64,000 nt of DNA, from positions 62,001 through 126,000 of the forward strand of contig NZ_ACQL01000069.1 in NCBI RefSeq assembly GCF_000175195.1, given 5' to 3'. Origin of the DNA: Actinobacillus minor NM305 (GTDB lineage Bacteria; Pseudomonadota; Gammaproteobacteria; Enterobacterales; Pasteurellaceae). The notes below the pieces were generated by a model. The model ran no database searches. It was not told the DNA's origin and saw only the letters and a list, made by a program, of their open reading frames with translations. Shown here one piece after another: positions 50,639-60,202 of the stretch (position 1 is the first letter of the stretch; each line of letters starts with the position of its first letter). Position numbers and translations under genes: made by a program.

Positions 50639-51493
50639 TTATTTACCAGAGTTGTATGCTGGCGTTTGATATAATGGAGCTGGACCATTAGGACCTGCCA
50701 CATTACCACCTTCGCTTTGTGTTAAAACACCACCGTTTGCAGAAATTTCTACACGACGGTTTGGACGTAAACAGTCACGTAATGCTTGACCTGATTCGCC
50801 ATCACATGCTTTCACTTGGTTTGCTTTACCGTAACCTACAGCTTCAATTTGAGCTGTTACGCCTTGTTGAACTAAACGAGCTTTAACCATGTTAGCACGG
50901 CGTTGTGATAAATCTAGGTTATAATTTACTGAACCTAAACGGTCTGTATAACCTGCAACTTTAACCTGTTGTGCTTTAGAAGATTTCAATTGTGCTGCAA
51001 CATTATCAACAACTTCTTTACCTTTAGCCGTTAAAGTATCTTTATCAAAATCAAATAAGAAGTCGCCACTTAAATTGAATGACGCATTACCGTTACAACC
51101 ATTTGGATACCAGAAGAAGCTTTGTGCATTCATGTTTTTGTCGAAACCAATTTTGAATTGACAAATTTTATGAACACCATTTTCACGATAGTTAAACACG
51201 AAGTCCCATTCACGAACGCCATATAAGCCTTCTTCAAAATGAGGACGACCGATTAGGTTATAAAGTTGGTCTTTATTCATACCACGTTCGATTTGACGAA
51301 CGTTTTCCCAGTTAGGCCAAGAACCGAATTGAGAACCATCATGGTTGAATTCAGATTCTGAAATTTTTGGGAATACCGGATTTTCAATCTGACCTTCATC
51401 AGACACATTGCTTAAGTTACCACAAGCAGCTACTGCAACAGCAACGCTTGATAATAACAAACCGCGAAAAAGAGTTGCTTTTTTCATTATCAT
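50639..51493 (-). CDS. Outer-membrane lipoprotein with BamE-like and OmpA-like domains
   Basis: The 284-residue protein has a lipoprotein signal peptide ending SVAVAVAAC (cysteine about 24). A BamE/SmpA-like domain covers about 55-125 (RQIERGMNKDQLYNLIGRPHFEEGLYGVREWDFVF), and an OmpA C-terminal peptidoglycan-binding domain about 140-255 (FLFDFDKDTL, VAGYTDRLGSVNYNLDLSQRRA, CLRPNRRVEI). It probably tethers the outer membrane to the wall. The start could also be ATG 51487. Confidence 0.88.
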   Translation of the reverse strand: MIMKKATLFRGLLLSSVAVAVAACGNLSNVSDEGQIENPVFPKISESEFNHDGSQFGSWPNWENVRQIERGMNKDQLYNLIGRPHFEEGLYGVREWDFVFNYRENGVHKICQFKIGFDKNMNAQSFFWYPNGCNGNASFNLSGDFLFDFDKDTLTAKGKEVVDNVAAQLKSSKAQQVKVAGYTDRLGSVNYNLDLSQRRANMVKARLVQQGVTAQIEAVGYGKANQVKACDGESGQALRDCLRPNRRVEISANGGVLTQSEGGNVAGPNGPAPLYQTPAYNSGK

Positions 51494-51607
51494 TTATTCC
51501 TTATCTAGGTAAAAACTTTATTCAAGGACTCATGAACCCACCTAGGGATATGAGGCTTACGGATTGTACAATACAAATTTATGAAATTCTACATATATGT
51601 GCAGCAA

Positions 51608-53326
51608 TTACGATATTATTACATTTTCCACCCTCAATTGTAAATTTTTATTACCTTTGAATTCATTTATATCAAGTTTGTAAATTATTTTAGCTTTTTT
51701 TACTGACATATCAGGAAATGCTCTGACATCAATATTAAACCAAATTGCATCCAGTAACATTCCTCTTTCATTTTCTACCATCATTTTTAAATGTTTTCCA
51801 CCTAGTAGTCTTTGCTGTAAAATTCGAAAGTCACCTTCAAAAGTTGGTTCAGGGAAATGCTGCCCCCACGGGCCTGCTTGCTGCAATAAATTTGCAATTT
51901 CTAGCGTAAATTCATCCGCTTGCAATTCACCATCCGTATAAATGATGCCTTGCAATAATTCCGGCTCAATCATTTCATTAATTTTTTCATCAAAGATTCT
52001 TTGAAATTTGAGAAAATTATCTTGATGAATCGTCAAACCTGCCGCCATTGCATGTCCACCAAATTTAACGATTAATTCAGGGTAATGACTATCAATACGT
52101 TCTAACAAGTCTCTCATATGTAACCCACTAATAGAACGTGCGGAGCCTTTAATAAATGGACTATCTTCATTTTCTTGTGCAAATGCAATAACCGGGCGAT
52201 GAAACTGATCTTTAATTCGAGAAGCAAGAATCCCTATCACGCCTTGATGCCAATCAGGTTGATACAAAACAATACCATGTGCTTGTTCTTTTTGAGCCAG
52301 ACTTGGCAACTTCGCACAAATCGCCAATGCTTCCGTTTTCATCTCTTGTTCAAATTCTTTACGCGTCTGATTTAAGCTATCTAATTCAAAAGCTAATTGG
52401 CGAGCGATCTCCATATTATCCGCCGTGAGTAATTCAACCCCTAACGACATATTTTCCAAGCGACCTGCTGCATTAAGTCTTGGAGCAATCGCAAAACCGA
52501 GATCGGCAGCTTGTAATGTTTCTAAATCTCGCTTCCCTACTTCCACTAAGGCTTTAATGCCCACTCGACATGCACCGGAACGAATACGATTTAAACCTTG
52601 GTGCACCAAAATCCGATTATTATGATCTAAAGGCACAACATCTGCCACCGTACCTAATGCAACCAAATCCAATAACTCGGCTAAGTTAGGTTCTTTACCT
52701 TGAAATAAATTTTTCTCGCGCATTTTACTACGCAATGCCAACATCACATAGAACGCAACGCCCACACCAGCTAAAGATTTGGAAGGAAACTGGCAATAAG
52801 ATAAATTCGGATTGACCATCGCATCCGCATTAGGTAGTTGCTCTGCCGGTAAATGATGATCGGTGACTAATACTTTGATCCCATTTTCTTTCAATAACGC
52901 AATGCCTTCAAATGAAGAAATGCCATTATCTACCGTAATAACTAAATCGACCTCTTTTTCCAAAATCGTATTGGCAATATCAAGGCTCAAACCATAGCCT
53001 TGAGAAAAACGATCCGGAATAAGATACTCAACATGCTGGAACCCCATTTGACGTAAGGCAAGCAAGATTAATGCCGTACTTGTTGCGCCATCAGCATCAA
53101 AATCGCCGACAATAATAATGTTAGCTTGTTGCTCATAAGCCTCAACTAATAAGTCAGTTGCTTGCTCTATACCAGAAAGTTGTTGTGGATGGTGTAAATG
53201 TTGAAGCGTTCGTTCTAACTCTTTTGTCGATTGCACCCCCCGACTCTGGTATAGCCGATTTAGTAGAGGGTGTTCCGATAATTGAAGATCCGTTAATACA
53301 GGACGTTGTTTAATAATTTTTTGCAC
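51608..53326 (-). CDS. recJ: Single-stranded-DNA-specific exonuclease RecJ
   Basis: RecJ degrades single-stranded DNA 5' to 3' in recombination and mismatch repair. The DHH-family metal motifs are visible: IIVGDFDADGATSTAL near 75, VITVDNGISS near 130 and VLVTDHHLPAE near 157. The DHHA1 region has KFGGHAMAAGLTI near 425. Length 572. It follows dsbC, as in E. coli. Confidence 0.97.
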   Translation of the reverse strand: MQKIIKQRPVLTDLQLSEHPLLNRLYQSRGVQSTKELERTLQHLHHPQQLSGIEQATDLLVEAYEQQANIIIVGDFDADGATSTALILLALRQMGFQHVEYLIPDRFSQGYGLSLDIANTILEKEVDLVITVDNGISSFEGIALLKENGIKVLVTDHHLPAEQLPNADAMVNPNLSYCQFPSKSLAGVGVAFYVMLALRSKMREKNLFQGKEPNLAELLDLVALGTVADVVPLDHNNRILVHQGLNRIRSGACRVGIKALVEVGKRDLETLQAADLGFAIAPRLNAAGRLENMSLGVELLTADNMEIARQLAFELDSLNQTRKEFEQEMKTEALAICAKLPSLAQKEQAHGIVLYQPDWHQGVIGILASRIKDQFHRPVIAFAQENEDSPFIKGSARSISGLHMRDLLERIDSHYPELIVKFGGHAMAAGLTIHQDNFLKFQRIFDEKINEMIEPELLQGIIYTDGELQADEFTLEIANLLQQAGPWGQHFPEPTFEGDFRILQQRLLGGKHLKMMVENERGMLLDAIWFNIDVRAFPDMSVKKAKIIYKLDINEFKGNKNLQLRVENVIIS

Positions 53327-53340
53327 AATAAATTCTTATT

Positions 53341-53387
53341 AAAAAAGCGGTTTAATTTTGCAAAAATTTTACAAAATCAAACCGCTT
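53341..53387 (-). terminator. Inverted uptake-sequence terminator between dsbC and recJ
   Basis: AAGCGGTTT and ATTTTG (53345-53360) pair with CAAAAT and AAACCGCTT (53372-53387); the minus strand continues into six T. Confidence 0.8.
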
Positions 53388-53411
53388 GTGTCCAAATGAT
53401 TTTGGAGAAAT

Positions 53412-54104
53412 TTATTCAGCTAACATTTTTGCCAATGCATTGGGTTCAACATATCCGCCAATAACTTCTCCTTTATCCGTTACCATATAAGGCGTTCCTG
53501 TTACACCAAATTTAATCCCTAACTCATAATGTTTTTTTACAATATTTGGGGTTTTCAATGTGCTTGGTAATTTCCCTTCTTCCGCATCATTTAACGCTTT
53601 CAATTTATCTTCAGATGTCCAAATGGCTTCCATTTGTTTAGCCGTTTGGGTATTCATGCCGCCACGAGGGAAAGCCAAATAACGGATAGTTATGCCTTGC
53701 TCGTTATACTGTTTAATGCGTTGATGTAATAAATGGCAATAATGGCAAGTGATATCCATAAACACCGTAACAACATGTTTTTCATTTTTTGCTGGATAGA
53801 CAATCATCTCATTGCTTAGTGCATTTAATTCACTCATCTGCGCTTTATGAGTAATATCGGTAGCTTTCCCATCTTTTAACTCTAGCACTTGAATTTGCCC
53901 ATTTAAGACGTAACGACCATCTTTACTAATATAAACCACACCTTCATTTGAAGTTGCCATACGAAAATCCGGAATAGCTGAGTCCATGATTTTCACATTG
54001 GTTGCGCCCATTTTTTCTAAAGTATTTTTTAAATTTGCATCATCTGCCATGGCTTGATTGATAACAAATGCAAGGCTTAACATAGCCCATTGAGTTTTCT
54101 TCAT
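53412..54104 (-). CDS. dsbC: Thiol:disulfide interchange protein DsbC
   Basis: DsbC is the periplasmic disulfide isomerase. It has a signal peptide (MKKTQWAMLSLAFVINQAMA), an N-terminal dimerisation domain (about 21-80) and a thioredoxin domain with CHYC in MDITCHYCHLLHQRI near residue 117. A cis-Pro loop GVTGTPYMVTDKGEVIGGY lies near 200. It lies between mepM and recJ. Confidence 0.95.
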   Translation of the reverse strand: MKKTQWAMLSLAFVINQAMADDANLKNTLEKMGATNVKIMDSAIPDFRMATSNEGVVYISKDGRYVLNGQIQVLELKDGKATDITHKAQMSELNALSNEMIVYPAKNEKHVVTVFMDITCHYCHLLHQRIKQYNEQGITIRYLAFPRGGMNTQTAKQMEAIWTSEDKLKALNDAEEGKLPSTLKTPNIVKKHYELGIKFGVTGTPYMVTDKGEVIGGYVEPNALAKMLAE

Positions 54105-54119
54105 TAATGATTCCTTGTA

Positions 54120-55682
54120 TTAAAGTTTTAATTTTGCTTCGATGCTTTTCGCTCGAGCTAAGAAATTTTTACGTTCTTTATTTTCCATACCAGAACTAGA
54201 TCCTGGTAATTTTACTGTCATTGGATTAACCGGTCTGCCGTTAATATGGAATTCATAGTGTAAATGAGGCCCTGTTGATCCCCCCGTATTTCCCGATAAT
54301 GCAATACGCTCTCCTTTACGAACCGATTGACCAACTTTAACTAACGACTTGCTTAAGTGCATATATACAGTCGTAATATGCCCGTGGCGAATTTTAATAT
54401 AACGCCCAGCTCCTCTTGCTTGATAAGCAACATGTTCTACAACACCATCACTTGGAGCAATAACTGGCGTTCCTGTTGGTACACCATAATCAACACCATT
54501 ATGCGGTCTTACTCGCTTAGTGATGGGGTGTAAGCGGCGCGGGTTATAAGGCGATGAAATTCTTACTGCAGATAATAATGGATGACGAGCAAAACCTCTC
54601 GTTAAGCTTTCTCCATAATTACTGTAATAACGACCATTATCTGCCTGAATAGCATAATAACGCTTATTTCCACTAACAATCAAAATACCTTCAACATTAC
54701 CAACATCAGTTACAGTATTATTGATATATTCACGTTTAACCAATATCGCAAACCGATCGCCTTTTTTAAGTTTGCTGGTTGCAATTTGTGATTGCAATCC
54801 AACTGCCAGTTGATTTACTTGGCGATCAGACAACCCCACATTCTTTAAACTCGAAGCAAAGCTTCCTTGAATAATACCTTTTACGACATCTTGGCGCCAA
54901 GTACCTTCTTTTTCAATCTTCTGATATGAAAATTTCCCATTTTCCTGTCTTTCATAAATTCGTTCTTCTTTTTCAGAAACCAACCAATTCATATATTCCA
55001 ATTCACCGTGATTATCCAAAATCCAGTAGAATTGTTGCCCTGCGTCTAAATCTCCTAATGCTGGATATTGACGAATCAATGCTTTAGCTACCGAACTACC
55101 TAAGCCTGATTGTTCTAAAACATTTCTTAATTTGTCCCCTTTGGTCACAACATAGCTAAATTGATCTTGAATTCGCAGAGCTTCATCAGCAATATCAATA
55201 ACCTCTGAAATCACTTTTTCTGCTTCTTCCGGTAATTTTTCTAGTGATTTTTTAGCTTCCACTATACCATTTTCAGATTCTTCATCATCTTCTGAAGCGA
55301 GTTCATCATCATAAGATGTTGCATTGACATCTTCTTCCTGAACATGTTGCTCCTGCTCATCAGCTTGATCATCATTAGGAACAGCTTCGTTTGTCACACT
55401 TTCTTTTTCTATAATAGCTGGCACACTTTCTGCCGTTTTATCTGCCAAACCAGCAAATGTCTCTGAAACGCCCTCCACTGTTTCAACTTGATCATCAACT
55501 TGATTTCCTTCTATATCATCCAAAATTACGACTTTTTCTTGTTCTGGTGTTTGTAAGGATGCCTTATCTTTAAATGAAAGGGCTATCCCAATACAAACCG
55601 AAAGCATCGCAAGTAAGAATAAGAAAATTTTTATTCTTTTCTTTTTTCTTCTACGATCCCTAGCTAAAATAACATGTTGCAA
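54120..55682 (-). CDS. mepM: Murein DD-endopeptidase MepM/YebA family
   Basis: The protein is a cell-wall hydrolase that cuts peptide crosslinks for wall growth. It has a basic cytoplasmic start and one membrane helix (about 18-36). An unusually acidic spacer of about 130 residues rich in Asp/Glu/Val follows. An OapA/LysM-like module lies near 175-220 and an M23 peptidase domain at the end, with HNGVDYG near 394, [11 protein letters not shown] near 433 and HLHYEFH near 473. It diverges from znuC, as yebA does from znuC in E. coli. Confidence 0.93.
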   Translation of the reverse strand: MQHVILARDRRRKKKRIKIFLFLLAMLSVCIGIALSFKDKASLQTPEQEKVVILDDIEGNQVDDQVETVEGVSETFAGLADKTAESVPAIIEKESVTNEAVPNDDQADEQEQHVQEEDVNATSYDDELASEDDEESENGIVEAKKSLEKLPEEAEKVISEVIDIADEALRIQDQFSYVVTKGDKLRNVLEQSGLGSSVAKALIRQYPALGDLDAGQQFYWILDNHGELEYMNWLVSEKEERIYERQENGKFSYQKIEKEGTWRQDVVKGIIQGSFASSLKNVGLSDRQVNQLAVGLQSQIATSKLKKGDRFAILVKREYINNTVTDVGNVEGILIVSGNKRYYAIQADNGRYYSNYGESLTRGFARHPLLSAVRISSPYNPRRLHPITKRVRPHNGVDYGVPTGTPVIAPSDGVVEHVAYQARGAGRYIKIRHGHITTVYMHLSKSLVKVGQSVRKGERIALSGNTGGSTGPHLHYEFHINGRPVNPMTVKLPGSSSGMENKERKNFLARAKSIEAKLKL

Positions 55683-55812
55683 AATATCTCTCGCTTTATT
55701 CTTAAATCTTTACAAAATTTTCTAGCAAGATTGTAAAAGAAAAATTCCATCTTGTCATTTACAGAAAAATCCGCTAATTTGACTGCTTATTAGTATTTAT
55801 CTCTTATCTGTC

Positions 55813-56619
55813 ATGCGAATTAACAAAATCATGCCTAAACAACAAGCAACCTTAACGCCAAACAAAGGCGATGTTTTGGTTCATTTAAAAGAAATCAATG
55901 TCAATTTTAATGGCAATAACATTTTACAAAACATCAACTTAACCATTCACGCTAACTCAATCACAACCATTGTCGGCCCTAATGGCGGAGGGAAATCGAC
56001 CTTACTTAAAGTCTTGCTCAAATTACTCGCACCAACTCAGGGCGTTGTTGAACACAAAAAAGGGCTAAAAATCGGTTATGTGCCACAAAAACTGCATCTT
56101 GACCACTCAATGCCTATTACGGTAACTAAGTTTTTATCATTAAAACCGCGCTGTACATCAAATGCTATTGCTGAAGCCCTACGTTTATTTTCTATTGAAC
56201 ATCTTGCAAATAATAGCATGCAAAAACTCTCGGGTGGAGAACTACAACGCGTATTATTAGCGAGAGCCATTTTAGATCGCCCACAACTTCTAGTTTTAGA
56301 TGAACCAATGCAAGGAGTGGATATAAATGGCCAAACAGAACTTTACCAGCTACTTAACAATACTCGTAATTGGTTAAATTGCGCCATTCTTATGGTTTCT
56401 CATGATCTAAATATCGTAATGGCGAATACAGACGAAGTGCTCTGCGTAAACCGCCACATTTGCTGTGCCGGCACGCCTGAGATGGTGACAAATGATCCGC
56501 ATTTTATCCATTTCTTTGGCGATCAGTTCGCTAAAAATGTCGCTTTTTATTCTCATCATCATAACCACCATCATAATTTACATGGCGATATTTGTAATGG
56601 TGTTTGTCAATGTAAATAA
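55813..56619 (+). CDS. znuC: Zinc ABC transporter ATP-binding protein ZnuC
   Basis: The ATPase of the high-affinity zinc importer has Walker [10 protein letters not shown] near residue 58, signature [14 protein letters not shown] near 140 and Walker [13 protein letters not shown] near 160. The His-rich C-terminus ([22 protein letters not shown]) may bind zinc; E. coli ZnuC has a comparable tail. ATG 55831 is an alternative start. znuB lies 37 kb away. I see no clear Zur box in the 130 bases upstream. Confidence 0.93.
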   Translation: MRINKIMPKQQATLTPNKGDVLVHLKEINVNFNGNNILQNINLTIHANSITTIVGPNGGGKSTLLKVLLKLLAPTQGVVEHKKGLKIGYVPQKLHLDHSMPITVTKFLSLKPRCTSNAIAEALRLFSIEHLANNSMQKLSGGELQRVLLARAILDRPQLLVLDEPMQGVDINGQTELYQLLNNTRNWLNCAILMVSHDLNIVMANTDEVLCVNRHICCAGTPEMVTNDPHFIHFFGDQFAKNVAFYSHHHNHHHNLHGDICNGVCQCK

Positions 56620-56641
56620 TGCCTAGCTATCAATGTTCTAT

Positions 56642-56669
56642 ATTATGTAGCGACATAAAGCTACATAAT
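56642..56669. terminator. Hairpin between znuC and folD
   Basis: ATTATGTAGC (56642-56651) is exactly inverted as GCTACATAAT (56660-56669). It lies between convergent genes but lacks a T-run, so its role as terminator is tentative. Confidence 0.55.
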
Positions 56670-56698
56670 CGTGACATTATATTAATAAACTGCTTTTG

Positions 56699-57571
56699 CT
56701 ATGCCTTTTCCAATGCTAAAAATAAATGATTTCTATACGCTTGTAACGTATTTTGCATTAACATCGCAACAGTCATAGGTCCGACTCCACCTGGTACAGG
56801 TGTTATAAAGCTAGCCTTTTCTGCAGCAACCTGATATTCAACGTCGCCCGTTAATTTCCCATCTGTGTTGCGATTAATCCCAACATCAATCACAATGGCA
56901 CCAGATTTAACCCATGAACCTGGAATAAACTCTGGTTTACCAACTGCCACCACTAAAATATCAGCTTGGCGAACATGAGATTCTAAATCTTCGGTAAAAC
57001 GATGAGTTACAGTAATGGTACAACCTGCTAATAATAGCTCCATAGCCATCGGGCGCCCAACAATATTTGAAGCACCTACAATTACCGCATGCTTTCCATG
57101 CAAATCGATATTCGTAGTTTCGAGTAATTTCATTACTCCATAAGGCGTACATGAGCGTAGAGTCGGAATACGCTGGCATAAACGACCAACATTGTAAGGA
57201 TGAAAACCATCTACATCTTTATGAGGCAAAATAGCTTCAATTACTTTTGTTGAATCAATCTGTTTAGGTAAAGGTAACTGTACCAAAATACCATCTACAC
57301 TTTCATCATAATTCAATTGCTCAATTAGCTGTAATAGTTCTGCTTCCGTTGTTTCAGCTGGCAAATCATAAGATTTTGAAAAAATCCCTATTTCTTCACA
57401 GCTTTTACGCTTACTATTTACATAGACTTGAGATGCAGGATCTGAACCAACAAGAATAACAGCCAAGCCCGGGGCTCTTTTACCTTCAGATATATATGTT
57501 TTTATTTGTGTAGATATATTCGCTTTAATCTGTTTTGATAAATTAGTACCAGAAATAATTTGTGCAGGCAT
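56699..57571 (-). CDS. folD: Methylenetetrahydrofolate dehydrogenase/cyclohydrolase
   Basis: FolD interconverts methylene- and formyl-tetrahydrofolate. The 290 residues show [14 protein letters not shown] near 52 (with the catalytic lysine), [10 protein letters not shown] near 97, [15 protein letters not shown] near 122, [14 protein letters not shown] near 165 and the C-terminal [19 protein letters not shown]. The window shows no partner gene. Confidence 0.97.
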   Translation of the reverse strand: MPAQIISGTNLSKQIKANISTQIKTYISEGKRAPGLAVILVGSDPASQVYVNSKRKSCEEIGIFSKSYDLPAETTEAELLQLIEQLNYDESVDGILVQLPLPKQIDSTKVIEAILPHKDVDGFHPYNVGRLCQRIPTLRSCTPYGVMKLLETTNIDLHGKHAVIVGASNIVGRPMAMELLLAGCTITVTHRFTEDLESHVRQADILVVAVGKPEFIPGSWVKSGAIVIDVGINRNTDGKLTGDVEYQVAAEKASFITPVPGGVGPMTVAMLMQNTLQAYRNHLFLALEKA

Positions 57572-57705
57572 TAAATGACTCTCCTATGAGCGTTGAAGAA
57601 TGACGTAAACGTTTGCTATTCTCTCAAATTTTTACTGCTTTGATAAGCTATTTTTCCTAAAGTGTATAAACTTCAATCAGTTAACTCTCAATCCATAAAT
57701 ATAAT

Positions 57706-57733
57706 TTGACAATAGAGTAAATCAAATTATAAT
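57706..57733 (+). promoter_or_regulatory. tRNA promoter
   Basis: TTGACA (57706-57711) and TATAAT (57728-57733) are both perfect and 16 bases apart, 13 bases before tRNA-Pro. It should drive both tRNA genes. Confidence 0.88.
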
Positions 57734-57746
57734 GGTACTCACTTAT

Positions 57747-57823
57747 CGGCGAGTAGCGCAGCTTGGTAGCGCAACTGGTTTGGGACCAGTGGGTCGTAGG
57801 TTCAAATCCTATCTCGCCGACCA
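57747..57823 (+). tRNA. tRNA-Pro (anticodon TGG)
   Basis: The 77-base gene starts CGGCGAGTAGCGCAGC, has the anticodon loop TTTGGGA, the T arm GTAGGTTCAAATCCTAT and an encoded CCA end. The acceptor stem CGGCGAG pairs with CTCGCCG. Confidence 0.98.
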
Positions 57824-57877
57824 CTCTTACTTATTTTCAGAAATTCCTATCTAAAAATAATATATTCTTTAAACTAT

Positions 57878-57954
<77 letters not shown>

Positions 57955-58028
57955 TTCAAAACCTTTTGAAATCAATCATTTAGCCTTATAAGTAACATTG
58001 CTTTTTTGTGTTACGTTTTGGGATTGTG

Positions 58029-59045
58029 TCAAAATTGTGTCACGAATTTTACGCTACCTGCGTGTGCCATTAAGTGATCGGCATTTAAGTGAGCGTATTT
58101 CTTGACCATTTCTAACGTCTCCCAGCCGCCTAATTCTTTCAATGAGAATAAAGGCGTTCCAGCTTGAACGTGCCAACTTGCCCAAGTATGGCGTAAGTCG
58201 TGAAAGTGGAAGTCTTGTAACATTGTAAGTCTTGTTGCTCTATCAAAGGTTTTTCTGTTAATATCATCAACAGGATTACCACGAGCTGATACGAAAACAT
58301 ATTTGCTGTATTTGCCGTGTTTTTCCCTTTGGTTTTTGAGCAATTCTATTGCTTCGTCATTAAGTAGTAGCGATCTTGCTTTTTCCGATTTAGCAATATC
58401 ATTGCTGACGATGGCAATTTTGCGATCAAAGTCAATTTTATCCCACGTCATTGTGAGAATTTCTGTTCTTCTTGCTCCTGTCATTAAAGCAAAAGAACAG
58501 ATGGCTTTCATCCAATCTGTACCGATATTCGAAATGAGCCGTCTAGCTTGTTCTTGGGTTATCCAGCGAACACGAATAGGCGGTTCTTTTTTCTTTGGAA
58601 AATGCGGTACTTTATCTATGTAACCTGCTTGATAAGCAAGGCTGAAAATCCGTGCGAGCGATTTGATATACTTATTTTGCGTTGCATTGGATAATGGCTT
58701 ACCTGTGCTTTGGCTCACTTTGGGTAAGGCATTAACTGCTTCCGCTCCTGTTATCGTACTTAATCCACGCCCTGCGAATTTGGAACGCCAGTAAATAGCA
58801 TGCCGTTTTTTCGTTGCTTGGTCGGCAAGCCCTGCGGACTGTTTTAGCCAGTCTAGTAAGGCTTGCTCGAATAGATAATCAGGCTGTTCATCTAGCTTAT
58901 CTAATCGCCACATTTCAGCTCGGATTTTGTCATAAAACTCTTGGGCTTCTTTCTTTACCGTTGTGCCAGTAGAGCGTCTAATTCTCTTACCGCTTGGCGT
59001 TGTGAAAGCAACCCAATAGATTTGGTCTCTTTTGTAGATCGACAT
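58029..59045 (-). CDS. int: Tyrosine integrase
   Basis: This phage-type tyrosine recombinase of 338 residues integrates and excises the element. The N-terminal Arm-type region (YKRDQIYWVAFTTPSGKRIRRSTGT) is followed by a core-binding domain (about 60-165). Catalytic residues are visible: Arg in MTGARRTEIL near 191, HDLRHTWASWH near 281 and Tyr in MVKKYAHLN near 316. The start ATG 59045 lies inside the preceding HTH gene. Confidence 0.95.
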   Translation of the reverse strand: MSIYKRDQIYWVAFTTPSGKRIRRSTGTTVKKEAQEFYDKIRAEMWRLDKLDEQPDYLFEQALLDWLKQSAGLADQATKKRHAIYWRSKFAGRGLSTITGAEAVNALPKVSQSTGKPLSNATQNKYIKSLARIFSLAYQAGYIDKVPHFPKKKEPPIRVRWITQEQARRLISNIGTDWMKAICSFALMTGARRTEILTMTWDKIDFDRKIAIVSNDIAKSEKARSLLLNDEAIELLKNQREKHGKYSKYVFVSARGNPVDDINRKTFDRATRLTMLQDFHFHDLRHTWASWHVQAGTPLFSLKELGGWETLEMVKKYAHLNADHLMAHAGSVKFVTQF

Positions 59046-59299
59046 AGTTTTTCCTCTTCGACCGACAGAGCTAATCGGTCGGGATTATTCGCTTTTTCTT
59101 TATGAAGATCAAGATCTGATTTCAGCACACGCCAAATTTTTGAACCTTTCATTTTGAAAAATCCCCATTCTTGGCGGTGCTTATAGACCGTTTGGTAATG
59201 GCAACCGAGATATTCGGCTGTTTCTTTCATTGTTAGCGTTTGCTGCATTTCTTTCACTTCCAAAAACCTAGCTTTCGCTAGACTTGTTCGTTGATCCAT
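58955..59299 (-). CDS. Helix-turn-helix protein, candidate excisionase
   Basis: The 114-residue protein carries a MerR/AlpA-like winged helix (LTMKETAEYLGCHYQTVYKHRQEWGFFKMKGSKIWRVLKSDLD, about 22-65). Such proteins next to int usually act as excisionase or directionality factors. Its last 91 bases overlap int in another frame. The C-terminal half shows no recognised domain. It starts four bases after the upstream gene. Confidence 0.75.
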   Translation of the reverse strand: MDQRTSLAKARFLEVKEMQQTLTMKETAEYLGCHYQTVYKHRQEWGFFKMKGSKIWRVLKSDLDLHKEKANNPDRLALSVEEEKLCRSTKETKSIGLLSQRQAVRELDALLAQR

Positions 59300-59303
59300 T
59301 CTC

Positions 59304-59492
59304 TTAGGCTTTTTTAAAAGGTAAAATAAAACTCAATCGTTGGTTTGATTTGCCATCTTCCAATACAAATTCCATATTGCCCTCTTCTTTTTCTAGCCAA
59401 CAAAGGAATTTAATATCTTCATAGCCTAAGGTTGTACAAATTCCCTGAAGATGAGAGAGAATTTTGGTAAATTTTTCTGCTTCTAATCGCAT
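59304..59492 (-). CDS. Small phage protein of unknown function
   Basis: The 62-residue protein (MRLEAEKFTKILSHLQGICT start) is acidic with a predicted helix-strand-strand layout. I recognise no family. It overlaps the end of the MazG-like gene by ten bases and has a strong GAGGAAGATTTATG start context, which supports translation. Confidence 0.7.
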   Translation of the reverse strand: MRLEAEKFTKILSHLQGICTTLGYEDIKFLCWLEKEEGNMEFVLEDGKSNQRLSFILPFKKA

Positions 59493-59998
59493 AAATCTTC
59501 CTCTTTAACAAACACACCATCTATCATTTTTCCCTTGCGGTCTTTGATTTGGTCGTAGGCGTGTTTTACGCAATCGTAGAAATCAAATCCTGCACCGTAG
59601 GCGTAATGCATTAAGTTATAAGCCAACAATCCAATAAGTTCAAAAGGGTCGGCTATTTCTTCGTATTCTAAAGCACTGGCGAGGTTTCCTGTCCAGCTTA
59701 AGAGAAAATTTAAATTTGTGGTGCCGGAAAATTTCTCGGGCGGGAATTGGTAGCATTCGTAGGCTTCAAGAATGTCATTATCTAAGCAGTGATAACCAAA
59801 TTGGGCGCTTAAAATGGTTAGCGCGACAAAACAGTCGCCAATGCTGTCTTTAATCAGTTCTTTGTCGTTTTTGTTGTGTCCTGCGAAGAGTTCGCCTAGC
59901 TCTTCGGCAAATTTGAAGAGTTGTTTTTGTGGCGTTGAGCCTTTAATCAGATTGCGGTCTTCCGCCCATTGTTCGATTTGTTGGATAAGTTGTTTCAT
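59483..59998 (-). CDS. MazG-like nucleotide pyrophosphohydrolase, phage type
   Basis: The protein has the all-alpha NTP pyrophosphohydrolase pattern: FAEELGELFAGH near 30-41 and KDSIGDCFVAL near 48-58, giving the E-x2-E ... D-x2-D type metal site. Phage MazG-like proteins hydrolyse nucleotides or alarmones. The start ATG 59998 has AGGAG eight bases upstream; the frame extends further only through a GTG inside the preceding small gene. Length 171. Confidence 0.8.
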   Translation of the reverse strand: MKQLIQQIEQWAEDRNLIKGSTPQKQLFKFAEELGELFAGHNKNDKELIKDSIGDCFVALTILSAQFGYHCLDNDILEAYECYQFPPEKFSGTTNLNFLLSWTGNLASALEYEEIADPFELIGLLAYNLMHYAYGAGFDFYDCVKHAYDQIKDRKGKMIDGVFVKEEDLCD

Positions 59999-60017
59999 TG
60001 TTTTTCTCCTAAGTGGA

Positions 60018-60131
60018 TTATTTTCGGGTTTCGCAGATGTAGCCGTCACAGTCGTTGTATAACTCGAGGTGGTCGGCTACGAGGTAGAAAGCGGTTAAAA
60101 ATAGTAGGATTTTTGCGTATTTCATCGTCAT
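60018..60131 (-). CDS. Small membrane peptide, 37 residues
   Basis: The short ORF (MTMKYAKILLFLTAFYLVAD start, ending CDGYICETRK) has one hydrophobic segment and a short polar tail with two cysteines. An AAGAG ribosome site precedes its first ATG; a second ATG is at 60125. It ends 20 bases before the MazG-like start, and its end also carries that gene's ribosome site. Function unknown; the signal-like start suggests a membrane or exported phage peptide. Confidence 0.6.
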   Translation of the reverse strand: MTMKYAKILLFLTAFYLVADHLELYNDCDGYICETRK

Positions 60132-60202
60132 TTTCTCTTAATTTGGGTGTGGGGAACCGCCGCACGATTTTTGCAATGTGCGGTCGGGGTTGGGTTTTGG
60201 GT

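Noticed and set aside
59999-60049. GTG-started extension of the MazG-like protein
   Set aside because: It overlaps the 37-residue peptide and bypasses the AGGAG ribosome site in front of ATG 59998.
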